Below, one piece after another: positions 1 to 6,722 of a stretch of 7,734 nt of DNA; position 1 is the stretch's first letter; each line of letters starts with the position of its first letter. The notes beneath the pieces are model-generated. The model had not been told where the DNA came from, searched no databases, and worked only from the letters and a program-made list of their open reading frames with translations. The translations under genes were made by a program, and so were the position numbers. The stretch covers positions 1 to 7,734 of the forward strand of contig NZ_JAFLSB010000059.1 of the NCBI RefSeq assembly GCF_022511165.1, read 5' to 3'. The stretch comes from Helicobacter sp. Lineage in GTDB: Bacteria; Campylobacterota; Campylobacteria; Campylobacterales; Helicobacteraceae.

Positions 1-1
1 T

Positions 2-307
2 AGCTATGAGGGGGCTTTTTGCCTTGTAGATTCTAAAAGTGCGCAGGGAGGGGGCTCTGGAAAGCATATCAACCTAGAAGTGTTACGCTCACTCAAGGAG
101 CAATATTTGTGTGTTGCAGGAGGGATTAATCCACATAATATTGCGGATTTTTTGCAGTTACGCCCTGCTTTGCTTGATGTGAATTCGGGTATAGAATCTG
201 CAGCGGGGAAAAAGGATAGAGACAAATTTCGTCTGCTTCTCTCTCATCTCAATGCCTCCATATCCTCGCAAAATAAAATTAAACCTCAAAAAAGCACTCA
301 ACTTTAG
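2..307 (+). CDS. trpF: Phosphoribosylanthranilate isomerase, C-terminal part (TrpF, or TrpF half of TrpCF)
   Basis: The gene enters from the left edge; 101 C-terminal residues are visible, ending at the TAG at 305-307. TrpF isomerises N-(5'-phosphoribosyl)anthranilate to the carboxyphenylamino-deoxyribulose phosphate in cytoplasmic tryptophan synthesis. Visible support is the late part of the (beta/alpha)8 barrel: LVDSK, where the family's catalytic Asp lies, followed by QGGGSGK; then VAGGINPHNI; then LLDVNSGIESAAGKKD, which matches the family phosphate-binding end (consensus roughly D-x-NSG-x-E-x-x-x-G-x-KD). The N-terminal catalytic Cys lies outside the window. About 18 polar residues (NASISS through STQL) extend past the usual end. 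Because the start is missing, a fused TrpC-TrpF enzyme, as in E. coli, cannot be excluded. The next gene starts 11 bases downstream and its ribosome site overlaps this stop codon, so the two are probably cotranscribed. Confidence 0.88.
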   Translation, partial: SYEGAFCLVDSKSAQGGGSGKHINLEVLRSLKEQYLCVAGGINPHNIADFLQLRPALLDVNSGIESAAGKKDRDKFRLLLSHLNASISSQNKIKPQKSTQL

Positions 308-318
308 GAGATTAAAGA

Positions 319-633
319 ATGTATGCTTCACCCATAACTCACTCTCAATCCCCTAAACACTCTATGCTTTTAATCACTCGTGTTTGCGTGCTAATCATCG
401 CGCTTTTGCTACTTTGCACCATAGCGCGTGGGATTATGGTGGCGCATTTTTTACCTCAAAATTTATGGCAGGAGCATTTTAGCGATTTTTGGGCGATGTG
501 GATTGTGGGATTAAAACTTGATATGCGAGCCATTAGTGTTGCTATGCTTATTTTTATAGCACTTCATTATCTTTTAGCAATAATGTATTTTGTTTTTAAC
601 AAAAAAGTAAGGGGGGGGGCATACACAAACTGA
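319..633 (+). CDS. LtaS/OpgB-family transferase, N-terminal fragment (phase-variable gene, OFF frame)
   Basis: This 104-residue frame starts at an ATG eight bases after AGGAG (306-310), which overlaps the trpF stop. It encodes a short cytoplasmic N-terminus, a membrane helix at about residues 16-38, a loop with WAMWIVGLKLDMR, typical of the 'G-x-x-x-D' region before helix 2 in LtaS-type proteins, and a second helix at about 73-95. The frame then enters nine G residues at 611-619, reads RGGAYTN and stops at TGA 631-633. The missing three helices and catalytic domain follow directly in the next frame. With eight or eleven G the frame would continue past 620 and give a 724-residue, five-helix enzyme. 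As written, the product is a two-helix stub unlikely to have activity. A sequencing error in the G run is possible, but slipped-strand variation is common in Helicobacter and Campylobacter. Confidence 0.85.
   Translation: MYASPITHSQSPKHSMLLITRVCVLIIALLLLCTIARGIMVAHFLPQNLWQEHFSDFWAMWIVGLKLDMRAISVAMLIFIALHYLLAIMYFVFNKKVRGGAYTN
611..619 (+). repeat. Poly-G tract (G9), probable phase-variation switch
   Basis: Nine consecutive G sit exactly where the reading frame passes from the N-terminal to the catalytic part of the LtaS-like gene. The downstream frame has a TAA at 608-610 immediately before the run and is open from 611 to the stop at 2494, so the frame change must fall inside the tract. By codon arithmetic, G8 or G11 joins the frames (ON), G9 stops at 631-633, and G10 gives about 107 residues and also stops. 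The tract encodes part of the cytoplasmic loop between predicted helices 2 and 3. Long G/C runs of this size are the known contingency loci of Helicobacter and Campylobacter; that this one switches in the population is inferred. Confidence 0.85.
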
Positions 634-742
634 TACCCTAAGTCCGCGCCCTCACCTTAATAGAATCTCTCATAAAATCCGTTTTCAAATCTCTAGAATC
701 TGCACACAAATCTACGCTTTTTTACCTCAATTTTATGCCTTT

Positions 743-2494
743 TTGCTTGGTTTTATCTTTATGGTGGCTGCGATTGTTAATTTTTATTATTTTCGCACTT
801 ATGGAAACAAAATTGATATTTTTATTTTTGGGTTAAAAGATGATGATACATTGGCTATTTTTGAGATTCTATGGCGGGATTATCCACTTATACTTGGCAT
901 CATAAGTGCTATTGCTTATGGAATCTTTACGCTTTTTCTCTATAACATCTCACATCAATTTTTCTCTATCTTTACAACATTACAGCCCTTTTTACCACAC
1001 TTTCGCTTACGCGCTAAAAGTGCTATCACTCTTATCAGTCAATTTTTATGTATCATATTGCTTATTATTGGTGCGCGTGGCTCACTCGGGACATATCCTT
1101 TGAAAGAAGATAATTATCGTATTTCTACTTTGCCTATTTTTAATCATCTCGCTACAAACCCACTCTTAGCGCTTGATTGGGCGTATAGTAATTATAAAGC
1201 AGATGCACATATTTCTCCACCTTCAGCCCAAAGGGGAGAGGCATTGCAAGAGGCACTTTTCCCATTACTGCGCCAAAGTCCATATTCTATGTTTTTAAAA
1301 GATAATCCCCCTCATATTGTAGTGAATCTTATGGAGAGCTTTGGCAGCAATATGCTTATCTATGATGAACTCCCGCATAATGACTTACTTGGCGCATTAC
1401 GAAAGCATTTTGATGAAGATTTTGTATTTTTTAGATTTTTATCTGGGGCAAATGGCACACTTGCCTCATTTTTTATGCTTTTTTTTGATAGCCCTACTCC
1501 TCTCTCAAGAGGCTCTGCAAAAACTACTTCTTTGCCCTATAATCCATTTGCTATATACGCAAATGCAGGATATGAGGTGATTTATATTACTTCAGGATAT
1601 GAAAGTTGGCAAAATACAGGGGATTATATGAGAATTCAGGGGGTGGGGCATATCTATGACGCCCTCCATCTTATGGAGCGTTTTCCACAAAGCAAAAAAG
1701 ATAAAAATGCCTATGGGATTCCTGATGAGTATGCCTATAAACTCGCATTTGAGATTCTAAGTAATGCACAAAAGCCCACATTTATTGCTATACTCACCAC
1801 AAGTAACCACCCGCCCTATCATCTCCCACATACCTACGCACCAAAGCCTATTACTTTGAGTGAAGCAATCAAAGCAAAGGCAAAGAATAATGAAGCAAAG
1901 CAAAAACTTCAAACCTCTATGACTCTCTATCAATATGCCAACAATGCCTTTGGGGAGTTTTTAGATAGAATAAAAGATTCCGCACTAAAAAGCAAAACCA
2001 TTATTGCTGCAACTGGAGATCATTATGTAAGAGATTTTAGCTCTAATCCAAGCACCGATAAAGCTATCGCTTATGCTGTGCCTTTTTATATATATGTGCC
2101 ACAAGATTATGCCAAGGCTATACATTATGATTCTACTCGTATAGGCTCACACAAGGATATATTTCCTACACTCTATGAGCTAAGCCTCTCTCATACACAA
2201 TATATGAGCGTAGGTGGGCGCAATATACTTGCAACTCAAGATAAAGCACCATATGCTTTTGGCTACAATCAAGCAGCTTGGATTGACAAAAAAGGCATTT
2301 ATCCTATCAATGAAGCGGTGGGCTATATGTGGGGAGATTCTCAAAAAGGCTTTGGACTACTCTCAAGTGATACTCAAATCGCACTTTCGCCTCAAAAGAA
2401 AGCCTTTGGCTCTAGCCTCAATGAACTTTTTGCTTATGCTATTGCGTGGAGGATTTTTAATCCTAACCCACAAGAGCAGCCATCTTCTCACTAG
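743..2494 (+). CDS. LtaS/OpgB-family sulfatase-fold transferase, catalytic part (out of frame with its start)
   Basis: The open frame really runs from 611; 743 is only the first possible start (TTG) and has no ribosome site, so this is the continuation of the gene begun at 319. Numbering from 743, helices lie near residues 1-17, 49-69 and 94-111, giving with the first fragment the five-helix anchor of LtaS-type enzymes. A periplasmic alkaline-phosphatase-superfamily domain follows. The metal-ligand Glu is E198 in NLMESF, the nucleophile Thr is T239 in ANGTLASF, then GIPDEY (D328-E329), TSNHPPY (H356) and GDHY (D426-H427). These match the LtaS Glu/Thr/Asp-His metal site and nucleophile. Such enzymes transfer phosphoglycerol or phosphoethanolamine from phospholipid to a glycan or polymer outside the inner membrane. 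The acceptor here is unknown; E. coli OpgB acts on periplasmic glucans. No internal stop and no missing catalytic residue is seen, which argues against decay. Confidence 0.87.
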   Translation: MLGFIFMVAAIVNFYYFRTYGNKIDIFIFGLKDDDTLAIFEILWRDYPLILGIISAIAYGIFTLFLYNISHQFFSIFTTLQPFLPHFRLRAKSAITLISQFLCIILLIIGARGSLGTYPLKEDNYRISTLPIFNHLATNPLLALDWAYSNYKADAHISPPSAQRGEALQEALFPLLRQSPYSMFLKDNPPHIVVNLMESFGSNMLIYDELPHNDLLGALRKHFDEDFVFFRFLSGANGTLASFFMLFFDSPTPLSRGSAKTTSLPYNPFAIYANAGYEVIYITSGYESWQNTGDYMRIQGVGHIYDALHLMERFPQSKKDKNAYGIPDEYAYKLAFEILSNAQKPTFIAILTTSNHPPYHLPHTYAPKPITLSEAIKAKAKNNEAKQKLQTSMTLYQYANNAFGEFLDRIKDSALKSKTIIAATGDHYVRDFSSNPSTDKAIAYAVPFYIYVPQDYAKAIHYDSTRIGSHKDIFPTLYELSLSHTQYMSVGGRNILATQDKAPYAFGYNQAAWIDKKGIYPINEAVGYMWGDSQKGFGLLSSDTQIALSPQKKAFGSSLNELFAYAIAWRIFNPNPQEQPSSH

Positions 2495-2568
2495 ATTTAT
2501 AAGCTTTGTTTTGATTTATTTCTCTTTTATCTCACGCTTTGCTTTATTTGCTTTACTTTTACTTTGAT

Positions 2569-2578
2569 TATAGATAAT
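2569..2578 (+). promoter_or_regulatory. Possible promoter of capA (-10 TATAGATAAT)
   Basis: The 123-base gap between the LtaS-like stop and capA is strongly T-rich with spaced T runs, ending in TATAGATAAT about 40 bases before the capA ATG. This resembles the Campylobacterota housekeeping promoter, which has a good -10 box and a T-rich upstream region instead of a -35. The AT-rich background makes chance matches easy. Confidence 0.35.
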
Positions 2579-2617
2579 GCCTCATAGAATCTTGCATCTT
2601 CTTTTCAAAGGATTTGT

Positions 2618-3661
2618 ATGAAAAAAATATTTCTTGCTTTGCTCTTGCTTCTTTGGAATAATGTGCTTTTTGGCGCTTCTAAAGAGCTTTCTCTCATAAT
2701 GGCTGGTGATGCGCTTTTGCACGCTTCTGTATATAATGATGCAAAAACTGAAACTGGAAGCTATGATTTTAGCTCAATGCTCACTGCACTCAAAAAAGTA
2801 AGAAACTATGATTTGGCTTTTTATAACCAAGAAACAACTCTTGGGGGAGTAGAGTTAGGCTTAAGCACCTATCCTACATTTAATTCACCCCAAGAATTTG
2901 GCGATAATATGCTCTCTTTGGGCTTTAATCTCATCTCTCTTGCCAATAACCACTCACTTGATAGGGGAGAAAAGGCTGTGCGCAACTCTTTGGCGTATTG
3001 GAAACAAAAGCCGGTGCTTACTGCAGGAAGTTATGAATCTTTTGAAGACCGCAATCACTTAAGGATTGAGAAAAAAAATGGCATTACCTATGCGCTCTTA
3101 GCTTACACTTATGGCACAAATGGTATTCCTTTACCAAAGGGAAAAGAATATCTTGTCAATGTTTATACAAAACAAATGCTTAAAGATGATATTGAGCGCA
3201 TACGCGACAAGGTAGATTTTCTTATTGTATCGATGCACTGGGGGATAGAGTATGATTTTACACCCTCTCAAGAACAGCGTGATTTAGCACAATTTTTAGC
3301 AAATTTGGGCGTGGATCTTATCATCGGCACACACCCGCACGTAGTGCAGAGTGCAGAGTGGATAGGCGATACATTAGTGTATTATTCACTAGGTAATCTT
3401 ATCTCTGGACAAAGAGGCACAAACAAACGCATTGGTATGCTAGGAAGTGTAGAAGTTGTAAAAGTAAAAGATGGAAAAGTAAAGCTTAAAAATCCACGAG
3501 CAGAGCTTATCTATACTTATTATAATGCACAATTTAAGAATTTTAAACTCATGTGGTTTAATGAACTCAATGATAGCATTCTTCCCAACTATAAATCAAT
3601 CTATAAAGAATATATGCACATCATCACACAGGGTAGAGATGATATTAAGGCTGGCTTATAA
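2618..3661 (+). CDS. CapA-family secreted protein (PGA_cap, metallophosphatase-like fold)
   Basis: The 347-residue product starts at an ATG five bases after AAAGGA (2607-2612). A signal peptide is clear: MKK, a hydrophobic run to about residue 18, and likely cleavage after LFGA (A20). The mature protein has the CapA motifs in order: MAGD (D31), NQETT (N70, E72), SLANNHSLDRG (N110, N111, H112, D115), SMHWGIEY (H207, E211), IIGTHPHVVQ (H239, H241) and YYSLGNLI (N260). These are the Asp/Asn/His metal-binding pattern of calcineurin-like phosphoesterases, which the CapA family shares. CapA proteins are linked to poly-gamma-glutamate capsule in Bacillus, but most relatives in Gram-negatives have no proven role, and no capB/capC ligase genes are seen here, so the name should not imply poly-glutamate. 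It follows a phase-variable envelope transferase and probably acts in the periplasm. Its 3' end overlaps the convergent hemerythrin gene by 17 bases. Confidence 0.88.
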   Translation: MKKIFLALLLLLWNNVLFGASKELSLIMAGDALLHASVYNDAKTETGSYDFSSMLTALKKVRNYDLAFYNQETTLGGVELGLSTYPTFNSPQEFGDNMLSLGFNLISLANNHSLDRGEKAVRNSLAYWKQKPVLTAGSYESFEDRNHLRIEKKNGITYALLAYTYGTNGIPLPKGKEYLVNVYTKQMLKDDIERIRDKVDFLIVSMHWGIEYDFTPSQEQRDLAQFLANLGVDLIIGTHPHVVQSAEWIGDTLVYYSLGNLISGQRGTNKRIGMLGSVEVVKVKDGKVKLKNPRAELIYTYYNAQFKNFKLMWFNELNDSILPNYKSIYKEYMHIITQGRDDIKAGL

Positions 3662-4226
3662 TGCGCTCTTCTTTGAACTTAATTTGTTGATGGCATTCTT
3701 TACAAGTAACAGGATTTGTGGAGCGCGTAGCAAAGAGATGCATAGATTCAGTGAGCTTATGCTCTTTGCCCGGACATCCGCAAATATAATAGTAGTATTT
3801 CACTTCTTTGACTTCACAAGTTGCTCCACTTTCTACTTGCTCTTTGCGATATTTTTCAATCAGCATATCCTCTTGCATAATATGTGTGAGTAGCCAGTCT
3901 TCTGCAACAGTTGAAATCATCTCCTTAATCACTTCCATAGATGAGATGTGTTTTACCATACCTGCCATATCCGCTACAATCGTGCGGTGAATCTTCTTAT
4001 GCTCCTCTAATCGTGGATAGCCAATAGCTGCCATATATTGCTCTTCATCTTTAAAATGTGTCTTCATATATTCAAAAAATTCTGTAATAATTCCTTTTAC
4101 TTCGCCTCGTGTAGCGTGGCTATTGGCGATTTTATACACCTTGCGAGCAAGCTCAAATAGCTTTTGATGCTGTTGGTCAATAATCTCGTGATGAACGCTA
4201 AACTTATCACTCCACTTTGGCAACAT
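3645..4226 (-). CDS. Bacteriohemerythrin with cysteine-rich C-terminal extension
   Basis: This 193-residue protein has no signal peptide and is probably cytoplasmic. Residues 1-127 form a hemerythrin four-helix bundle carrying all seven expected di-iron ligands: H20 in DQQHQKL, H57 and E61 in HFKDEE, H76 and H80 in EEHKKIH, H115 and D120 in HIMQED. Such proteins bind O2 reversibly and in Campylobacter relatives are tied to oxygen handling and protection of Fe-S enzymes. Beyond the bundle is a tail of about 65 residues with C137, C149-G-C151, H156, H163 and C175-K-E-C178-H179, which looks like a zinc-ribbon or other metal/redox site rather than part of the bundle. The start ATG follows a modest TAGGG (4234-4238 on this strand). 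A TATAAT promoter lies 55 bases upstream, so it can be expressed apart from rnhB. Confidence 0.9.
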   Translation of the reverse strand: MLPKWSDKFSVHHEIIDQQHQKLFELARKVYKIANSHATRGEVKGIITEFFEYMKTHFKDEEQYMAAIGYPRLEEHKKIHRTIVADMAGMVKHISSMEVIKEMISTVAEDWLLTHIMQEDMLIEKYRKEQVESGATCEVKEVKYYYYICGCPGKEHKLTESMHLFATRSTNPVTCKECHQQIKFKEERIISQP

Positions 4227-4280
4227 AGCTAAACCCTACTTTACTTTACATAGATTATTCAATGAACAAACCAAAATACG

Positions 4281-4286
4281 ATTATA
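4281..4286 (-). promoter_or_regulatory. Promoter -10 box (TATAAT) for the hemerythrin gene
   Basis: Read on the minus strand the sequence is GCATTATAATCG, a perfect TATAAT. The expected transcript start, near 4274, would give a leader of about 48 bases before the hemerythrin ATG, and the DNA upstream is very AT-rich. No -35 box is evident, as usual for Campylobacterota. It lies in the 96-base gap after the rnhB stop, so hemerythrin need not depend on rnhB transcription. Confidence 0.55.
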
Positions 4287-4322
4287 ATGCTTACTAGTTT
4301 AAAATAAAATTAAGATATATAA

Positions 4323-5027
4323 TCAAAGTGAAAAGGCAAAACTCTTGCGATGATAAGGACAATATCCATATTGAGCAATGCTTTTCCTATGCTCTAAAGT
4401 CCCATAGCCTTTATTTTTGGCAAGTTTATAGTGAGGATAAAGCACATCTAATGCACGCATTTGCCTATCCTTACACACTTTTGCCACAATCGAAGCACAC
4501 GAAACGACTTCAAGCAAAGAATCAGCTTTTACTAAAGTCTCTATTTTTAACCCCGCTTCTTGCAAATAATGCGGAATCTGCGCGTTAAAGGTTGTATTAC
4601 CATCTATTATAATTGTAAAATTCCGCTCACACTCTCCCTTCCCTCTTTGCGCCCTATCTTTTATTTGTGCATTAAAATCTTTGCTTTTTTGCCCTAACAT
4701 CTCTTTGCTTACCCCTAGAATCTGCTTTTTGAGCGCATAATCCCCAAGAGCAGCTAACACAGATTCTATACCCTTTCTCATCGCAGAGCTTAAACCATTT
4801 GCATCAATCTCCTCTGCGCTTATCTCACTCACAAAAAATGCCATCTTGTCCTTGTTTTGCGCTTCTTGCATTACCTCATAAATGCACTCTCGCTTCTTTG
4901 GGGAGAGTTTTTTACTATCTTTGGGCTTTAATGAATGAATAATATGAGCCTCCCCTATTACCCCTGCGACAAATAAACTCCCACAGAGGCAGCCTCTCCC
5001 TGCTTCATCAATCCCTGCTACCCACAT
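4323..5027 (-). CDS. rnhB: Ribonuclease HII
   Basis: RNase HII cuts the RNA strand of RNA/DNA hybrids and removes single ribonucleotides from DNA. The 234-residue product has the family motifs: GIDEAGRGCLCGSL with D7-E8, SKKLSPKKR near 38-46, IIIDGN with D142, and VKADSLLEVVSCASIVAKV with D169, giving the four-acidic-residue metal site, then NKGYGTLEH (205-213). The start ATG is five bases after AAGGAG (5033-5038 on this strand). It is longer than the roughly 200 residues usual for the family. The extra length is a polar, charged segment at about 104-136, between the DANG-containing helix region and the third acidic residue. It is read divergently from the amino-acid transporter operon, and a possible TATATT box (5046-5051) would leave only a very short leader. 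Confidence 0.95.
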   Translation of the reverse strand: MWVAGIDEAGRGCLCGSLFVAGVIGEAHIIHSLKPKDSKKLSPKKRECIYEVMQEAQNKDKMAFFVSEISAEEIDANGLSSAMRKGIESVLAALGDYALKKQILGVSKEMLGQKSKDFNAQIKDRAQRGKGECERNFTIIIDGNTTFNAQIPHYLQEAGLKIETLVKADSLLEVVSCASIVAKVCKDRQMRALDVLYPHYKLAKNKGYGTLEHRKSIAQYGYCPYHRKSFAFSL

Positions 5028-5073
5028 AAATACTCCTTATACTTCAATATAGATTCCATACAAGCCAAATCGC

Positions 5074-5106
5074 GGATTCTTATTGTTTGTAAAGTTTTAA
5101 GAATCC
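5074..5106. repeat. 9-bp perfect inverted repeat in divergent control region
   Basis: GGATTCTTA (5074-5082) and TAAGAATCC (5098-5106) are exact reverse complements with a 15-base spacer. They sit in the 193-base gap between the divergent rnhB and ABC-importer genes. They could be an operator for a dimeric regulator or fold as a hairpin in a leader RNA. There is no T run directly after either arm, so it is not a convincing terminator. It contains the window's abundant word GATTCT, which raises the chance of coincidence. Confidence 0.5.
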
Positions 5107-5174
5107 AAGCTATTTTTCTCACTTTTTTCTCTTTTAAAGAAACAAATTGTAAGAACACCGCTTTAGTTTAAGCT

Positions 5175-5180
5175 TAAAAT
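5175..5180 (+). promoter_or_regulatory. Probable promoter -10 box (TAAAAT) of the ABC-importer operon
   Basis: TAAAAT lies 40 bases before the chosen start of the binding-protein gene, after a T-rich stretch (5111-5135) like the upstream part of Helicobacter promoters. A transcript starting near 5187 would have a leader of about 34 bases containing the ribosome site AAAAGGGG (5208-5215). It overlaps the alternative ATG at 5179, which would then not be transcribed. Confidence 0.45.
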
Positions 5181-5220
5181 GATTAGAATGTGCGCTTTAA
5201 TTGATATAAAAGGGGTAGTG

Positions 5221-6015
5221 ATGAGTTCAACACGATATAAAGCCATAGGAGCTTTATTTGCAATACTTGCATTCTTTGCATTCAATGCGTGCAAAGATGA
5301 TAAGCTTGTGGTGGCAACTGCGGCAAATTTTGCACCTTTTGAATATGTCGAGGGAAAAGAGTTTAAGGGCATTGATATGGATATAGCGCGCATCATTGCT
5401 CAAAAGCTTGATAAAAAGCTTGTGATTAAGGATATGGAGTTTGATTCTGTGGTTACCGCACTTGCAGGAGGCAATGCAGATATTGCTATTTCTGGCTTGA
5501 CAATCAATCAAACTCGCGCAAAAGTGATTGATTTTAGCGATACTTATTTTAATGCCTCACAAATGCTTATTACACTCTCAAGCGATACGCGTTTTGATAG
5601 TGTGCGCACAAAAGAAGAGCTTATTGCTCTCCTCAAAGCAATCCCTGAACTTAGAATTGGCGTGCAAGTGGGCACAACGGGTTTATTTTATGCCAAAGGT
5701 GATGTGGATTGGGGATTTGAGGGATTTGCTAATGCTTCAGTAAGAGAATTCTCAAATGGCGCACTTGCAACTATTGCAATGAAAAATCATCAAATTGATG
5801 TGGTGATTATTGATGAAATGCCTGCGCGTGAGCTTATCAGGGCAAATAGTGGCACAAAACTCATTGAAATCGCGCTCACCGATGAAAAATACGCCATTGG
5901 TATCGCCCCAAATAATCCAAAGCTCAAAGATTCTATCAATAGCATTTTGCAAGAGATAAAGCAAGATGGCACACTTGAGCATATCATCAAGGCATACTAC
6001 GCAGAGAAAAAGTAA
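5221..6015 (+). CDS. Polar amino-acid ABC importer, substrate-binding lipoprotein
   Basis: The 264-residue protein is a family-3 solute-binding protein (GlnH/HisJ type) that captures an amino acid in the periplasm for the permease encoded next. I chose the ATG at 5221: it follows AAAAGGGG (5208-5215) and gives a normal lipoprotein signal, with basic residues, a hydrophobic core at about 8-21 and a likely lipidated C24 in FNAC (a loose lipobox). An in-frame ATG at 5179 would add 14 residues ahead of the signal. The binding fold shows ANFAPFEY (35-42), GIDMDIARIIA (50-60), ISGLTINQTRAKVIDFS with R99, which in this family grips the ligand carboxylate, GVQVGTTG (147-154) and VIIDEMPARE with D198, which usually binds the ligand amino group. 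Ligand identity (e.g. cystine, glutamine, acidic or basic residues) cannot be read from this. Its TAA overlaps the permease ATG by one base. Confidence 0.92.
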   Translation: MSSTRYKAIGALFAILAFFAFNACKDDKLVVATAANFAPFEYVEGKEFKGIDMDIARIIAQKLDKKLVIKDMEFDSVVTALAGGNADIAISGLTINQTRAKVIDFSDTYFNASQMLITLSSDTRFDSVRTKEELIALLKAIPELRIGVQVGTTGLFYAKGDVDWGFEGFANASVREFSNGALATIAMKNHQIDVVIIDEMPARELIRANSGTKLIEIALTDEKYAIGIAPNNPKLKDSINSILQEIKQDGTLEHIIKAYYAEKK

Positions 6016-6722
6016 TGGAGTTTGCGCAAAAATATGCCCTTTTTTATCATCAGCTTATTACAAATGGAGGATATAAGCTCATTTTAGAGGGGCTTGGCAC
6101 AACCCTACTTCTTGCTATTTTGGCACTTTGTATTGGTATTATCGTAGGCACTTTGGTTGCCATTGCCCTTACATACAAAAATCCCTCGCTTTTGCATAGA
6201 ATCTTATGCGCATTTTTAAAAGCGTATGTGGGATTCTTTCGTGGCACTCCTATTGTCGTGCAACTTCTTTTTATTTATTTTGTGATTCTCCCTGCATTTG
6301 GATTAAAAGGTGTAAGTGCGCTTATTGTCGCAGTGGCAATCTTTGGCTTAAATAGTGGTGCGTATGTAAGCGAGATTGTGCGTAGTGGAATCTTAAGCGT
6401 AGATAGGGGACAAGATGAAGCAGCAAGAGCTTTGGGACTTAGTGCGAGGGCAAGTATGCGCTATATTGTCTTTCCTCAAGCTCTTAAAAACGCTCTCCCT
6501 GCGCTCTGTAATGAATTTATCACGCTTTTAAAAGAAACTTCGGTGGCAAACTACATCACCGTTCACGACCTTACCTATGCTTTTAAAAGCATAGGTGGAG
6601 CAAATTATGAATATATGTTTCCATATTTCTTTCTTGCACTCTCTTATTTGCTCCTTGTGATATGTGCGAGCTATTTAGTAAGAATCTATGAAAAGAGGCT
6701 AAGGGCAAGTGATACATATTAA
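6015..6722 (+). CDS. Polar amino-acid ABC importer, permease (HisM/GlnP family)
   Basis: The 235-residue inner-membrane protein begins at an ATG overlapping the previous stop (TAATG), implying translational coupling. It has about five hydrophobic segments (near 27-53, 78-97, 99-117, 160-180 and 203-223), a conserved FFRGTPIVVQ (74-83) and the EAA cytoplasmic loop, EAARALGLSARASMRYIVFP (135-154), which docks on the ATPase. Only one permease gene is present in the operon, so a homodimeric channel is likely. Its last 14 bases overlap the ATPase gene. Confidence 0.94.
   Translation: MEFAQKYALFYHQLITNGGYKLILEGLGTTLLLAILALCIGIIVGTLVAIALTYKNPSLLHRILCAFLKAYVGFFRGTPIVVQLLFIYFVILPAFGLKGVSALIVAVAIFGLNSGAYVSEIVRSGILSVDRGQDEAARALGLSARASMRYIVFPQALKNALPALCNEFITLLKETSVANYITVHDLTYAFKSIGGANYEYMFPYFFLALSYLLLVICASYLVRIYEKRLRASDTY

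Noticed and set aside
743..790. TTG at 743 as an independent start for a separate 583-residue protein
   Set aside because: There is no ribosome site, the same frame is open back to the G tract, and the missing first two helices are encoded immediately upstream.
1479..1486. T8 run in the transferase gene and A8 run in capA (3071-3078) as further phase switches
   Set aside because: Both genes are in frame through these runs, and A/T runs of eight are common in this base composition.
3690..3705. CKECH in the hemerythrin tail as a haem c attachment site
   Set aside because: CxxCH is the haem c motif, but there is no signal peptide and cytochrome c maturation takes place in the periplasm; a metal or thiol site is more likely.
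5179..5220. Longer binding-protein gene starting at ATG 5179
   Set aside because: It would put 14 residues in front of a normal lipoprotein signal, has no ribosome site and overlaps the likely -10 box; ATG 5221 has AAAAGGGG in front.
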